From positions 18,290,001 to 18,354,000 of the forward strand of contig CM082576.2 in NCBI GenBank assembly GCA_040954595.2: DNA of 64,000 nucleotides, in the 5' to 3' direction. The notes below the pieces were generated by a model, which made no database searches, had not been told where the DNA came from, and saw only the letters and a list, made by a program, of their open reading frames with translations. Below are positions 55,901-64,000 of the stretch, one piece after another (within the stretch, counting starts at the first letter, position 1; the number at the start of each line of letters is the position of its first letter). The translations under genes were made by a program, and so were the position numbers. The stretch comes from Balanoglossus misakiensis (Eukaryota; Hemichordata).

Positions 55901-56097
55901 CACTCCCTCCACCTCCTCCGCCACCTCCACCCCCTCTACCACCAAAAACGTCCGCTTCTGTTTCGGCGGTTGCCTCTAAAACTTCTCGTGTAAGGGAAAC
56001 TAAGGACGTCAAATTAAAAGTCCACATTCCCATGGAGAGGAAAGATACTAGTCGTAGTGTACGGGACGCCATGATTGAGTACGGCTCACCCCCTTAA
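52927..56097 (+). CDS. Env-like glycoprotein of the gypsy element
   Basis: About 1056 codons without a stop. The frame has no ATG at its start (it opens GCT TTG GTG after the splice acceptor), so the start codon and charged n-region should come from an upstream exon. A hydrophobic signal segment lies in the first 20 residues. RSKR at 128-131 is a furin-type site, followed by a hydrophobic fusion-peptide-like stretch and a long helical region. A CC...C cluster occurs mid-protein. A membrane anchor lies near residue 614, with a second hydrophobic segment near 690-712. The remaining 340 residues include a polyproline run near 990. Layout resembles baculovirus F/errantivirus-type Env; role would be membrane fusion. 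It is old genomic copy sequence in an element whose pol is dead. Confidence 0.82.
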   Translation, partial: ALVHALIFVACFTCLFQVASSVNPDLVVRQNFGVIFEPVALVEVAHSHWHVTFSVPRFNFSGIDDLITSMPDEYPCAGPTLPRSCSIHDRSLEAYQKETVQLLRDAHRVRREINDVLGTDDFEDNQSSRSKREAFIPIIGKLSKSLFGTATSKDVEILAQHVQQAETTANKNKRFILNFEKGLNTVVQLTNNRIDNLWQSFSETHSTVMALTLTVESLRDYINMGAEDQVIIADEINLIHDVLNRRTTYLLRLLFLAEGRLAALKTLVLGHLPPELVSTSDIRQALQSITKFLDRKYPHFHIAHQHPKYYYEQGQIMFHHTNANLYIKLTVPLTKMDTIHQLYRVLSFPVHLPDSFGSRQPDSVFDNGVTEIQELPSYFAVATDGSIYFELTSDQFSCCTGGKVKRCITPFQVYKKEFDHCSWHLFQDNVTGIDAHCQTSLTLLPEKTSRVIQLTESKALIEGSTYDWKFHCNNQSIVPLRKCNFCIVDVPCDCKLHSADLYLPAVITTCQPNSSISVVHAANIVYLNSFYPMKALGNFSGISTFNKPWITQLPNALVLQQQWNRSLMVDKNIKVDLKRAAQVIKDHEQAFISPIDEAAFSYDWTDILTNSFSMKLAIPAVVVIGLSLLFHIYLFLRIRKLALAVMILKVPKVVHAATPPQFLYWDTTNMPVTDWITPFDFASHLSVDLQTLRTVILAIVVLVITYKVLKLALIQGRKYLFGHFVKNSFICRNSPKANIYLELASTTDTILLFIDTIRYSPCSVRTPPLTSDSLTISEKSLLSNYLRISWSPLQVIQCDGASPLITNDLELKSKIRLPYFTYRQLRSLPLPSLRLRLLAGYSQHSIYSEIKIIDSQTPTSRLQTVHLELLEISREIAHLRRAFGILPPACHSVSDLESDVTPFHYGHDDEPNIHRQRRKIQRRIPKHLKYPEEVLDKPRYRNVSTDDTDDDKDGHSYRNRTTHKAQIGIVKIESEVQPTKGYRNLPFIEEGPLPPPPPPPPPPLPPKTSASVSAVASKTSRVRETKDVKLKVHIPMERKDTSRSVRDAMIEYGSPP

Positions 56098-56416
56098 AGA
56101 GAAAGTATAACGGTATTAACTATAAGTTAAAACAAGACTAACGATAACAAAAGATGGAATATATGAATATATGAAAAGACTAAGGACGAGAAATTAAAAT
56201 TTGTTTTTACTTAACGAGTAGGGCGCCATAGAAATTAGCTTAGTTTTTTTACATATATACGTATTTTATATTAACCTTGTGCACATGTGTGTGTTTTGCT
56301 TATATCCGCTTCGTTTATGTATTTTTTACTTTTTCATTTTTACTGAGATTTGTATTCTTCATTGAGTATTTTTTTGTAACGATCAATGCGGGTCGCATTG
56401 CTTTAAATGAAGGGAG
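56098..56416 (+). other. env-LTR spacer with polypurine tract
   Basis: AT-rich non-coding DNA. AAATGAAGGGAG (56405-56416) abuts the 3' LTR and is the likely polypurine tract. Confidence 0.65.
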
Positions 56417-57136
56417 TGTTACGATATATAAAAATAGGAAAATTAAGAATTTCGCTCATAATAAAGAATTGTAATTTCTATGATTAATTTCCAATTAGAT
56501 TAGTAACTCTGTGTATAGAGGTCAATAACTCCATGTATAGAGGTCAAATACTTTTAGGTAAGACATTAATTAATAGCCACAACATTTAATTACCTTGGAG
56601 ATATCGAGTACCTTACAAATAATGAGACCTGGGAATTTCAATCAACGAATGAGTTTTACTTACATATTTTACGTAATGTACCTCTATATTATTAAAATAC
56701 GAGGGAGGAGATGTTTGCATACGATGGTTGCTAGTCCTTGTATTTGATCACCTTCAGTTGGTCGTGATCTTGACAGACATAATTTCTTCTTTGAGAACCG
56801 ACAGCCAATCCGAAGGATATTTCAGTGTGTAATAATTTTGTAATTAGACGATCAAGAATATGCCGATGTGTTGTAAAGTTGTAATTGGACAATGAGAATC
56901 ACGCTATGATGAATCTTTGATTTCTCTTCTTTCTCAAAGACATATAAACTCTGTAATTTCTTGCTTTTAGGTAGAACAACCATCTTGCAGACAACCGTGT
57001 GTTGTAAAGCCTTTGCACCAGAAATAAAGCATTCTGACTCCCACTACTTCCAGTCTCAACGAGTCTCTACTTTGGTAGATCCTGTACACCTCTTTGCTAC
57101 TGCAAAGTTAGAGTACCATCTGGTCCAGCCGTAACA
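56417..57136 (+). repeat. 3' LTR of the env-bearing gypsy element
   Basis: 720 bp, TGTTACG ... GCCGTAACA, followed by GTGC, the same target bases as at the solo LTR. It differs from the solo LTR at about eight positions by eye. Confidence 0.93.
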
Positions 57137-57997
57137 GTGCAAATAAGAGTTCCCTGCAACGCAGCGGTGTAAATAAGATTTCTCTGCACCGCAGCGATCT
57201 GACCGTTCTTTATTCACTCCTCGGGGATAAAAACGTTTTATTACGGCCTAAAAACGCAGCGTAGATATTGAAATAAACTGGATATATGAAAATAATAAAA
57301 ATTACAATGATAATGTCGTTAAAAGTTCTCACGAAAAAAAGAAATAAAAAAGTGGTCTCGAACCAACATCAGTTAACACCTTCAGGTAAAAGGTTAGCCT
57401 TCGTGAACCATTCGCCATCATGATGTGTACTCGAAAAAGGCGGAAATTTTCCGCACTATATTGCAGCATAACTCCAATGATCTTATTTGCATCTCAACGG
57501 TGCAAATAAGAGTTCCCTGCACCGCAAGGATCTGACCGTTCTTTATTCACTCCTCGGTGACAAAAACGTTTTATTACGGCCTAAATAACGACTTTTTCGC
57601 TCCTTGGTTGGTCATGCGGACGGAAAGACACGGTTATAGCGAGTTTATCTTTCTCTCTCCTGAGCACTCCGTATTCAGACTTGCCCAAGTGAACTGCGAA
57701 AAAAAATGACCAAGTTTCCGAGCATGTTTCTTATACCCGACAGATAAAAAAACGCAGCGTAGATATTGAAATGAATTGGCTTTATGAAAATGATAAAAAT
57801 TACACTGATAATGTCGTTAAAAGTTCTCACACAAAAAAAAAGAAATAGAAAAAAAAAGTGGTCTCGAACCAACATCAGTTGACACCTACAGGTAAAATGC
57901 TATCTTTTCTGAACCATTCGCCATCACGTTGTGTATTCAAAAAATCGGAAATTTTTCGCACTATGTTGCAGCATAATTCAAATGATCTTATTTGCAC
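57137..57997. repeat. tandem array, right side (part 1)
   Basis: Continuation of the array seen at 4900-6114, with unit starts near 57196 and 57529. The last eight bases (ATTTGCAC, 57990-57997) are the target of a MITE. Confidence 0.82.
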
Positions 57998-58383
57998 TAG
58001 TCTAGAATCTATCCGTTCGTAGTCGCCCTACTACCGTCTAGGAACGCGTAACCAAAATCTAGTAAGGCCATAAAAATGGTAATTTGAATGTGAATAGTCT
58101 CCAACTGAGCAGTCTGACGTCAGAGAAGTCAATCACTTACGTTGACCGACTACTGATTGGCTATCAATGTTAATGAGGTGATGACGTTGAATGTTAATTA
58201 TGTTTACAATGTAGCTCCGCCCCGAATGATACATAATCATGATCACGTGGTGACGCTTGATGTCAGATTGTTCAGTTGGAGACTATTCACATTCAAATTA
58301 CCATTTTTTATGGCCTTACTAGATTTTGGTTACGCGTTCCTAGACGGTAGTAGGGCGACTACGAACGGATAGATTCTAGACTA
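57998..58383. mobile_element. 386-bp palindromic MITE, 8-bp target duplication
   Basis: Near-perfect terminal inverted repeats of well over 100 bases starting TAGTCTAGAATCTATCCG, with a central loop around 58110-58270. Flanked by ATTTGCAC at 57990-57997 and 58384-58391. An 8-bp duplication suits hAT-type transposases, but the termini do not prove the family. No coding capacity. Confidence 0.88.
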
Positions 58384-59100
58384 ATTTGCACCACAGCGGT
58401 GCAAATAAGAGTTCCCTGCACAGCAGCGGTGCAAATAATAGTTCCCTGCACCGCAACGATCTGACCGTTCTTTATTCACTCCTCGGCGATAAAAACGTTT
58501 TATTACGCCTAAATAATGACTTTTTTGCTCCTTGGTTGGTCATTCGGACGGAAAGACACGGTTTTAGAGAGTTTATCTTTCTCTTAGCTGAGCACTCCGT
58601 ATTCAGACTTGCCCAAGTGAACCGCGAGAAAAAAATGACAATGTTTTCCTGCATGTTTCTTATACCCGACATATACAAATCGCAGCGTAGATATTGAAAT
58701 AGTTTGGATTTATGAAAATGTAAAAAATTACAATGATAATGTCGTTAAAAATTCTCACAAAAAAGAAATAGCAAAAAGAGCTCTCGAACCAACATCAGTT
58801 TACATCTTCGGGTAAAGGGCTAGCCTTACTGAACCCTTCGCCATCACGATGTGTACTCGAAAAAGTCGGAAGTTTATCGCACTATTTTGCAGCATAACTC
58901 CATTGATCTTATTTGCACCGCAGCGGTGCAAATAAGAGTTCCCTGCACGGCAGGGGTGCAAATAAGAGTTCCCTGCACCGCAACGATCTGACCGTTCTTT
59001 ATTCACTCCTCGGCGATAAAAATGTTTTATTACGGCCTAAATAACGAATTTTTCGCTCCTTGGTTGGTCTTGCGGACGGAAAGACACGGTTTAAGCGAAA
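58384..59100. repeat. tandem array, right side (part 2)
   Basis: Array units with the palindromic minisatellite at 58386-58460 and 58915-58985, unit starts near 58460 and 58984, ending about 59100. Confidence 0.8.
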
Positions 59101-59642
59101 CACAACGACATAGAAATCCCAATTTCCGAAAAACAAGGTTTTTTGAGATTTTTTTGACAAAATACCTAAAAATCCTTAATAAATTACATTGATTCTTGTA
59201 TATTATCAACCAAAAATTAAAAAGCTAACAAATATAACTTTGAACTGACTTTTTTTCTTAATTTTATTCTAGAATCAGGAAAACACTGGAATTTGTGTCT
59301 TTGGTTAATATTTAGGAAAAACATATATTTGGAATAATTTCCCGGAATTGCCTTGTCAGACTTTTAATTTTCCTCAGAAAAAAATACGCACAACTTATAC
59401 TTGCTTTTATCCTTGGACAAATACTTATTTTTTTAACATTTGTTCAGAACTTGTAGCAACAAATGTTGATGAGGCAAGTTTTTTCTTGGAAATATACTAA
59501 CACGCAAAGAATGGCTTTTTGGATAGAATAGTTCTATAGAAAATCAGAGTTTTATTGCACTTAAAAATAATACATCAAAAATTGACAAAGAAAAATCAGA
59601 ATTTCTAGGCATTCAAAAGTGTACTTAATTTTTCTATTGAAA
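59101..59642. other. AT-rich non-coding DNA
   Basis: Nothing recognised apart from high AT content. Confidence 0.4.
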
Positions 59643-59788
59643 AAAAACATGTTTTCTTTTACTGTATCTCTGCCAATCGGCAGAAAGTCTGCCTCTTAGC
59701 CTTCCAAGCAAGATACAAGATAGTCAACTCTGCCAATTGGCAGAGGCTAGAGACAAGATGGCTGACTCTGCCAATTGGCAGAGACACA
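59643..59788. repeat. palindrome-bearing repeat, copy 1
   Basis: About 145 bases repeated at 60105-60252. Contains CTCTGCCAATTGGCAGAG, a perfect 18-bp palindrome, and a close variant (TCTGCCAATCGGCAGA). Confidence 0.85.
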
Positions 59789-60104
59789 CATTACACATCC
59801 ACTCGCTTAAAATATAAAAACTCCTGGAAATTTTACAATGAAAACTTTTCTGGGTCCAAAATGGTTATAAGAGTGGCTTGGCCAATCATAGAGCATCTCC
59901 ATTGATGTCGTTGTTCCCTGAAAAGAAAAAAAAGCATTCCATACGTAAAATATAATAAAAGCGCGACTTTGAAGGTTGTTGAACAAACATCAAATACATG
60001 TTACATAACTTACAATAAAGAACGCGATCACAACACAGGTGTGTGGTCGGAAAGGGTGGTCTTTCCTGACACACATGCCCATCGTTGAGGAATGTTGCTG
60101 GCTA
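59789..60104. other. non-coding spacer between palindrome repeats
   Basis: No feature recognised. Confidence 0.4.
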
Positions 60105-60275
60105 CAAAAAAAACATGTTTTCTTTTACTGTATCTCTGCCAATCGGCAGAAAGTCTGCCTCTTAGCCTTCCAAGCAAGATACAAGATAGTCAACTCTGCC
60201 AATTGGCAGAGGCTAGAGACAAGATGGCTGACTCTGCCAATTGGCAGAGACCAGAGACAAGATGACTGACTCTGC
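60105..60275. repeat. palindrome-bearing repeat, copy 2
   Basis: Direct copy of 59643-59788, followed by one more palindrome and a truncated unit (to about 60285). Confidence 0.85.
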
Positions 60276-61165
60276 CAATACTTCCTTTTCGAGATCAGGA
60301 ACGAGATTCTCGAACAGGGCGCGATTATAGTTCAAAACGAGGCTGAGGGTGACCAACGCAATGCTACGACAGGCTGTTCGCTGAGTGACAGTGAAAGCAG
60401 CGTGGACATCAGTCACCGAACGCGTACTCTCAGTCTGTGTGCACAGTACATGCTGAATCACAGGTAAGAAACTCAATTTTTCGAAACTTAACTATTTCAT
60501 GGTGAGGATAATTCCGAGGAGCGTGTCAAAACATGTTTCGTTTTGATTTTTTTCGGAATCTGTCGCCGGCTTTGGTGTAGCCCGCGCCCGGCCCACGATC
60601 GACCGTCCGTGGGTACGGGCGGAGGGGATCATCGTTAGCCGTACGACCACGTACGTCGCTGTCAGACGTTAAATGTTGTGTTGTGATTGAGTAACGGAGG
60701 TTGCATGATTTCAAGAGCCTTGCATATATGACGATTGGAAATTTTCATTTAGTCGTAGCGTAGTTAGTAGACGGACTGTTGCACTGCAGCCATGGCAACT
60801 GTCCCGGAAGTTGTTGGGTTTTGCGTGACCTTGCAGACTGTTTACAATGTGGGACGACTGTAGTCTGTGGCAGACGCACTCACTCGATATTGCATGATTG
60901 GTTATTTGCATAACTTGTTAGGTCCTTGGTCTCGCGAATTTGACTGACAGGTCATCTGCTATGATTTGAAATTGTGTGCCCCTGTACATGTAATTTTGTT
61001 GTGGGTTGAACAGGTTCTCTTGTCAAACTATGGCAACAAATGACGTGCCTACTAGTACTACATCTAAACTTTACACGTTTGTAATAGTGTAAACATTTTT
61101 TAAATTGGGGTAGAACGAAGAAAATAATCCATAACTCTTTCACATTTGTTTCTGCATGTAGCAGC
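60276..61165 (+). promoter_or_regulatory. probable promoter and 5' leader of the SAP-SWIM-YqaJ gene
   Basis: CpG-containing DNA, richest about 60560-60660. A donor-like ACAG|GTAAGA at about 60465 could end a leader exon, and TTCTGCATGTAG at 61160 is the acceptor-like site five bases before the ATG. Inferred from position. Confidence 0.35.
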
Positions 61166-61300
61166 ATGGAATCACAAAACGTTGACCGGAGCAGCCAGAC
61201 ATTGGCAGCACTGAAGGGAAAGGTTTGTGTTTCTTCTTTGAATGGTATTAAACAGCTAACTACGAATCAGCTTAGGGCCCTGTTGACGGAGAATGGTGAT
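61166..61300 (+). pseudogene. SAP-SWIM-YqaJ gene, exon part with SAP domain start
   Basis: ATG 61166 opens 45 codons ending KQLTTNQLRALLTENGD, the first half of a SAP (DNA-binding helix-loop-helix) motif. A transposon then interrupts it. The second half of the motif (CRKADLVLRAY) resumes at 61950 in a compatible frame, so the two pieces were once one exon. Confidence 0.7.
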
Positions 61301-61949
61301 TAATAGAATCTCACACTCCCAAGGACCTGGGATCGTATTTCTCACACGAGTTGGGGATATTTTGTCCCACACGAGCCGCAGGCGAGTGTGGGACAAAATA
61401 TCCCCGACGAGTGTGAGAAATAGGATCCCAGGTCCTTGGTGTGTGAGATTCTTTTTCTCACACGACCAGAAATTTGCGATATTAACATTTATTTACAACA
61501 AAATAACTCAATCTATAAAATACCGACTGATAACTGCATGACCGGCCATATATTGATCCGCCCCGCGAAACATAGTCCCCATTATATCACAAGTTTAAAG
61601 TACACACATGCTACAAAAATGTGCCCAACACATTAAAATATGGAAATTGTTTCCTGTGGCATAAATTCGCGCGATATCTAGAAAATACAACCGTTTTTGC
61701 GAGTCTGTCGCCAACCACGTACACCACTGTCGTCTGCACATGACCTGATCACATTGTAGTTCCGGTTCGTGTACAACACATCACACAATTGGATAATATT
61801 TGCTTGTTCTGAGGGGTATGAATATCATTATCCAATCAGAGCTCGTGTCAGAAAACACTTGTCTGTGTGCGCATTAACACAGAGTGTGGGATAGATTTGA
61901 TCCCACACTCTCTATCCCACACTCCCAGCGGCCAGGAGTGTGAGAATAC
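61301..61949. mobile_element. small TIR element inside the SAP exon
   Basis: Ends carry TCTCACACTCC in inverted orientation (about 61306 and 61945). A near-perfect long hairpin, arms of about 55 bases, fills 61317-61439 (CCAAGGACCTGGGATC ... GATCCCAGGTCCTTGG). Multiple CACACGAG/CTCGTGTG motifs occur. No coding capacity; the target duplication is not resolved. Confidence 0.7.
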
Positions 61950-62416
61950 CAAGTTCCATCTAAGTGTAGGAAAGCAGATCTTGTACTGAGGGCATATGCA
62001 GTGATGTCTTCTGTAGGCGAATGTAGAACCAGAAACTTACCCTGTGATGTGGAAACAAATAGGGACATTACGTATGGAGACTTGTTAAAAGAGACAGTAG
62101 GAGGAACATGGCTGAGAGACTTGAGAAAGGTTCCACCATTGACATTTATTCAGCTCTATGAATATTTAGTGATAAAGACAAAAAGATATCACATGAATAA
62201 ACTTGACGTTGGCAGGATTAAATACAAGAGACTTAAATCATACAAATACTTCTATGAAGGAAACATTAAGGATATGCAGGTTATGGTGAAAGACCAATAT
62301 AAGTATTTAAAGGCTAAAGTTCTACCTTCAATGAAACCAAAGCCATACATGGCAATGATTGTCTTTTCCATAAGCTCATGAGAAGTTGTCAAGGCAGCCT
62401 GTGAATGTCCAGCTGG
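61950..62416 (+). pseudogene. SAP-SWIM-YqaJ gene, middle exon
   Basis: Encodes the rest of the SAP motif, then a Lys/Tyr-rich region (KPKPYMAMIVFS) and the first half of a SWIM zinc finger (CECPAG) at a GTAACT donor. An in-frame TGA at 62379-62381 separates VFSISS from EVVKAACECPAG. Confidence 0.7.
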
Positions 62417-62923
62417 GTAACTGAAACTTTATTCACAAGCACAAGATGTGCATTTTTAGTTTCCTGCTACAAGATTTCTGTGGGCAGTGAATCTTAATGT
62501 TGCTCTGATATATCACCTTTTTTTGTTACACTAGAATTACAGAATTATAAACAAATATAGAGCTTGTGCTCTTAAGGAAAAAGTACCCATGTTTTTGGCT
62601 GTTGATTTCATTTTTTTTTTAATTTTGTTATGTTAAAAGCGACAGTAGCTGTAACTTCTGAAGACTTTTCTGTTCATCTTTAGCAAAAACACTTCCCAGC
62701 ATTTATATGAGAGCTTTAATTGTTATTATTGTTTGTTAAAACACTCAGATAGTATGCATGCTTATAATTTTACATTTAGGAGTTGGTTCCCTTTAACTTA
62801 GGTTTTTCTGTAGTACATGTATGACATTGTGTAACTTTTGTGTTGGGTACTATCATTTTAGTATCATAAAAATAAGCATGGAAGCATACACTGGCCTGAT
62901 TATTGTAACCTATATGTTTACAG
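62417..62923 (+). other. intron of the SAP-SWIM-YqaJ gene
   Basis: AT-rich, bounded by GTAACT and ATGTTTACAG. Nothing else recognised. Confidence 0.5.
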
Positions 62924-63074
62924 ACGTTGAAATTATGGACTTGGAAAATGTTCACATGTTGGTGGTGTTCTGTTTGCATTGGAGGACTTCCATAGACGTG
63001 GACTTCATGATCACCCAGAGCCGTTATCATGTACATCAAGACTCTCTGTATGGGTTGTACCCAGGAATCTCAAG
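62924..63074 (+). pseudogene. SAP-SWIM-YqaJ gene, SWIM exon
   Basis: Completes the SWIM finger (GKCSHVGGVLFALEDF), ending at a GTAAGT donor on a codon boundary. In the splice frame a TGA occurs at 62928-62930, near the exon start. Confidence 0.65.
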
Positions 63075-63286
63075 GTAAGTTGCTGAATTTCAGTATTACT
63101 GCATCAATACATGTGTATACATGTATGACAACACATACACATGTTGACTGGCCATGAAGGGAGGGTAGCAGCATATATTTGTCTCTTGAACCCTCATTTA
63201 TACATGGCTGTATTTTATATTTTGGTATCATCACTTGATATATCTGGTATCATAACCTTTGTCATGTCTGTTTCTATCCTTTTCAG
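63075..63286 (+). other. intron of the SAP-SWIM-YqaJ gene
   Basis: Bounded by GTAAGT and CCTTTTCAG. No other feature. Confidence 0.5.
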
Positions 63287-64000
63287 GTTGACCCAAAACC
63301 TCTAAATGAAATCACTATATTTCAGCCTCATTATGGGAGGTCAGGTAGGCTTATGTGTCAGTCATCTTCAAGATATGATGTCAGGGCACCTCAAGATCGA
63401 CAGCTGGGTGAAAGATTTCCAGAGCTCTGCAGCACATTACAGCAGTGTCTGCAATCCTCCTCGTTTTTCCTGTTTCATGACCTTCAACCACTGCAACATC
63501 TAGAGTGTACAGAAGTTGATGTTCCTGTCACAGTTGATATTACTGGTACTCAGGGTACCATGCCATTCAGTAATGACTATGAAATTAGCTCAACATCTTT
63601 CAAGGACATGGTTGATTGCCAAGTGAACAATATGAAAGTGTCAAATGATGAAATAAATGCCATAAAATTGAAAACAAGGGAATGAAGGGACTCGACAGAA
63701 TGGTTAGAGATCAGAAAAACCAAACTCACTGCTTCAAATTTTGGTATGGAAATAAAATGTAGAGTGGAACCATCTAAGTATCTTAGAAATATGTTGTACA
63801 GAGATATCAAAACCATGTCCATGAAATATGGCAATATTTATGAACCTATTGCAAGACAAAAATACATTGAAATGAAAAAGAAAGTGGGTACTGATATTGA
63901 TGTTGAAAAAGTGGGATTATGGTTAAGTTCAGAGAAGCCATATTTGGGTGCAAGTTTTGATGGCCTTGTGAAAGGAGATCCAGAGGGAGATGTGATATTG
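63287..64000 (+). pseudogene. SAP-SWIM-YqaJ gene, YqaJ nuclease exon (runs off window)
   Basis: Begins VDPKPLNEITIF. The YqaJ-type recombinase/exonuclease fold starts at EWLEIRKTKLTASNFG, continues with KYGNIYEPIARQKY (metal-site Glu) and LGASFDGLV (Asp). The expected EVK lies beyond the window. An in-frame TGA is at 63683-63685, just before the domain. Three TGA codons plus a transposon make a pseudogene likely. Such proteins are common, often multicopy, in aquatic invertebrates. Confidence 0.75.

Noticed and set aside
1-64000. tRNA or rRNA genes
   Set aside because: No cloverleaf with A/B boxes or rRNA-like segment was recognised by eye; a tRNAscan/Infernal run would settle it.

Overview
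The window reads as animal nuclear DNA: spliced eukaryotic introns, families of nested transposons, and no bacterial or phage signals. The mix (an OTU/endonuclease Helentron, a Gmr1-like Ty3/gypsy element with integrase ahead of reverse transcriptase, an env-bearing gypsy element, and a SAP-SWIM-YqaJ gene) fits an aquatic invertebrate (echinoderm, hemichordate, lancelet, cnidarian or mollusc). The species cannot be fixed from the sequence. Almost everything recognisable is mobile DNA, stacked like nested dolls.

Left flank (1-6114): a broken pogo/Tigger-like transposase (-), a non-autonomous Helentron-like element (-), unassigned DNA, then a tandem array of roughly 0.55-kb units carrying a palindromic minisatellite. 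An LTR retrotransposon inserted in this array. It is now seen as a solo LTR (6115-6834), a duplicated flank, a truncated 5' LTR (7174-7355), gag, pol, a chromodomain tail, env and a 3' LTR (56417-57136). The two halves of pol are separated by 39.9 kb.

Main insertion (12199-52115): a very large Helentron. It has a 5' terminus and a 3' hairpin sharing the same 10-base motif. A 2494-residue protein (+) carries OTU, HUH-type Rep, PIF1-like helicase and AP-type endonuclease domains. A divergent minus-strand gene can be modelled as nine exons joined by phase-1 introns and ends in a replication protein A-like OB/zinc-ribbon exon. The 3' part is a 239-bp tandem array. Inside the Helentron lie three head-to-tail short Helentrons at its 3' end, one inverted copy near the 5' end, another short copy and TTAA-type MITEs. 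In the large first intron of the RPA-like gene lie a Harbinger-like remnant and a G-rich inverted-repeat element. That last element was itself hit by a young, intact Gmr1-like retrotransposon (LTRs about 99.7% alike, 5-bp target duplication).

Right flank (57137-64000): more of the tandem array, split by a 386-bp palindromic MITE with an 8-bp target duplication. It is followed by a duplicated block of 18-bp palindromes and then the 5' half of a SAP-SWIM-YqaJ gene. A small transposon breaks that gene and three in-frame TGA codons interrupt it, so it is probably a pseudogene. The YqaJ part runs off the window.

Order of events inferred from nesting: array, then env retrotransposon, then its tandem duplication and solo-LTR formation and, separately, Helentron entry into pol; then HINEs and MITEs inside the Helentron, and last the Gmr1-like element.
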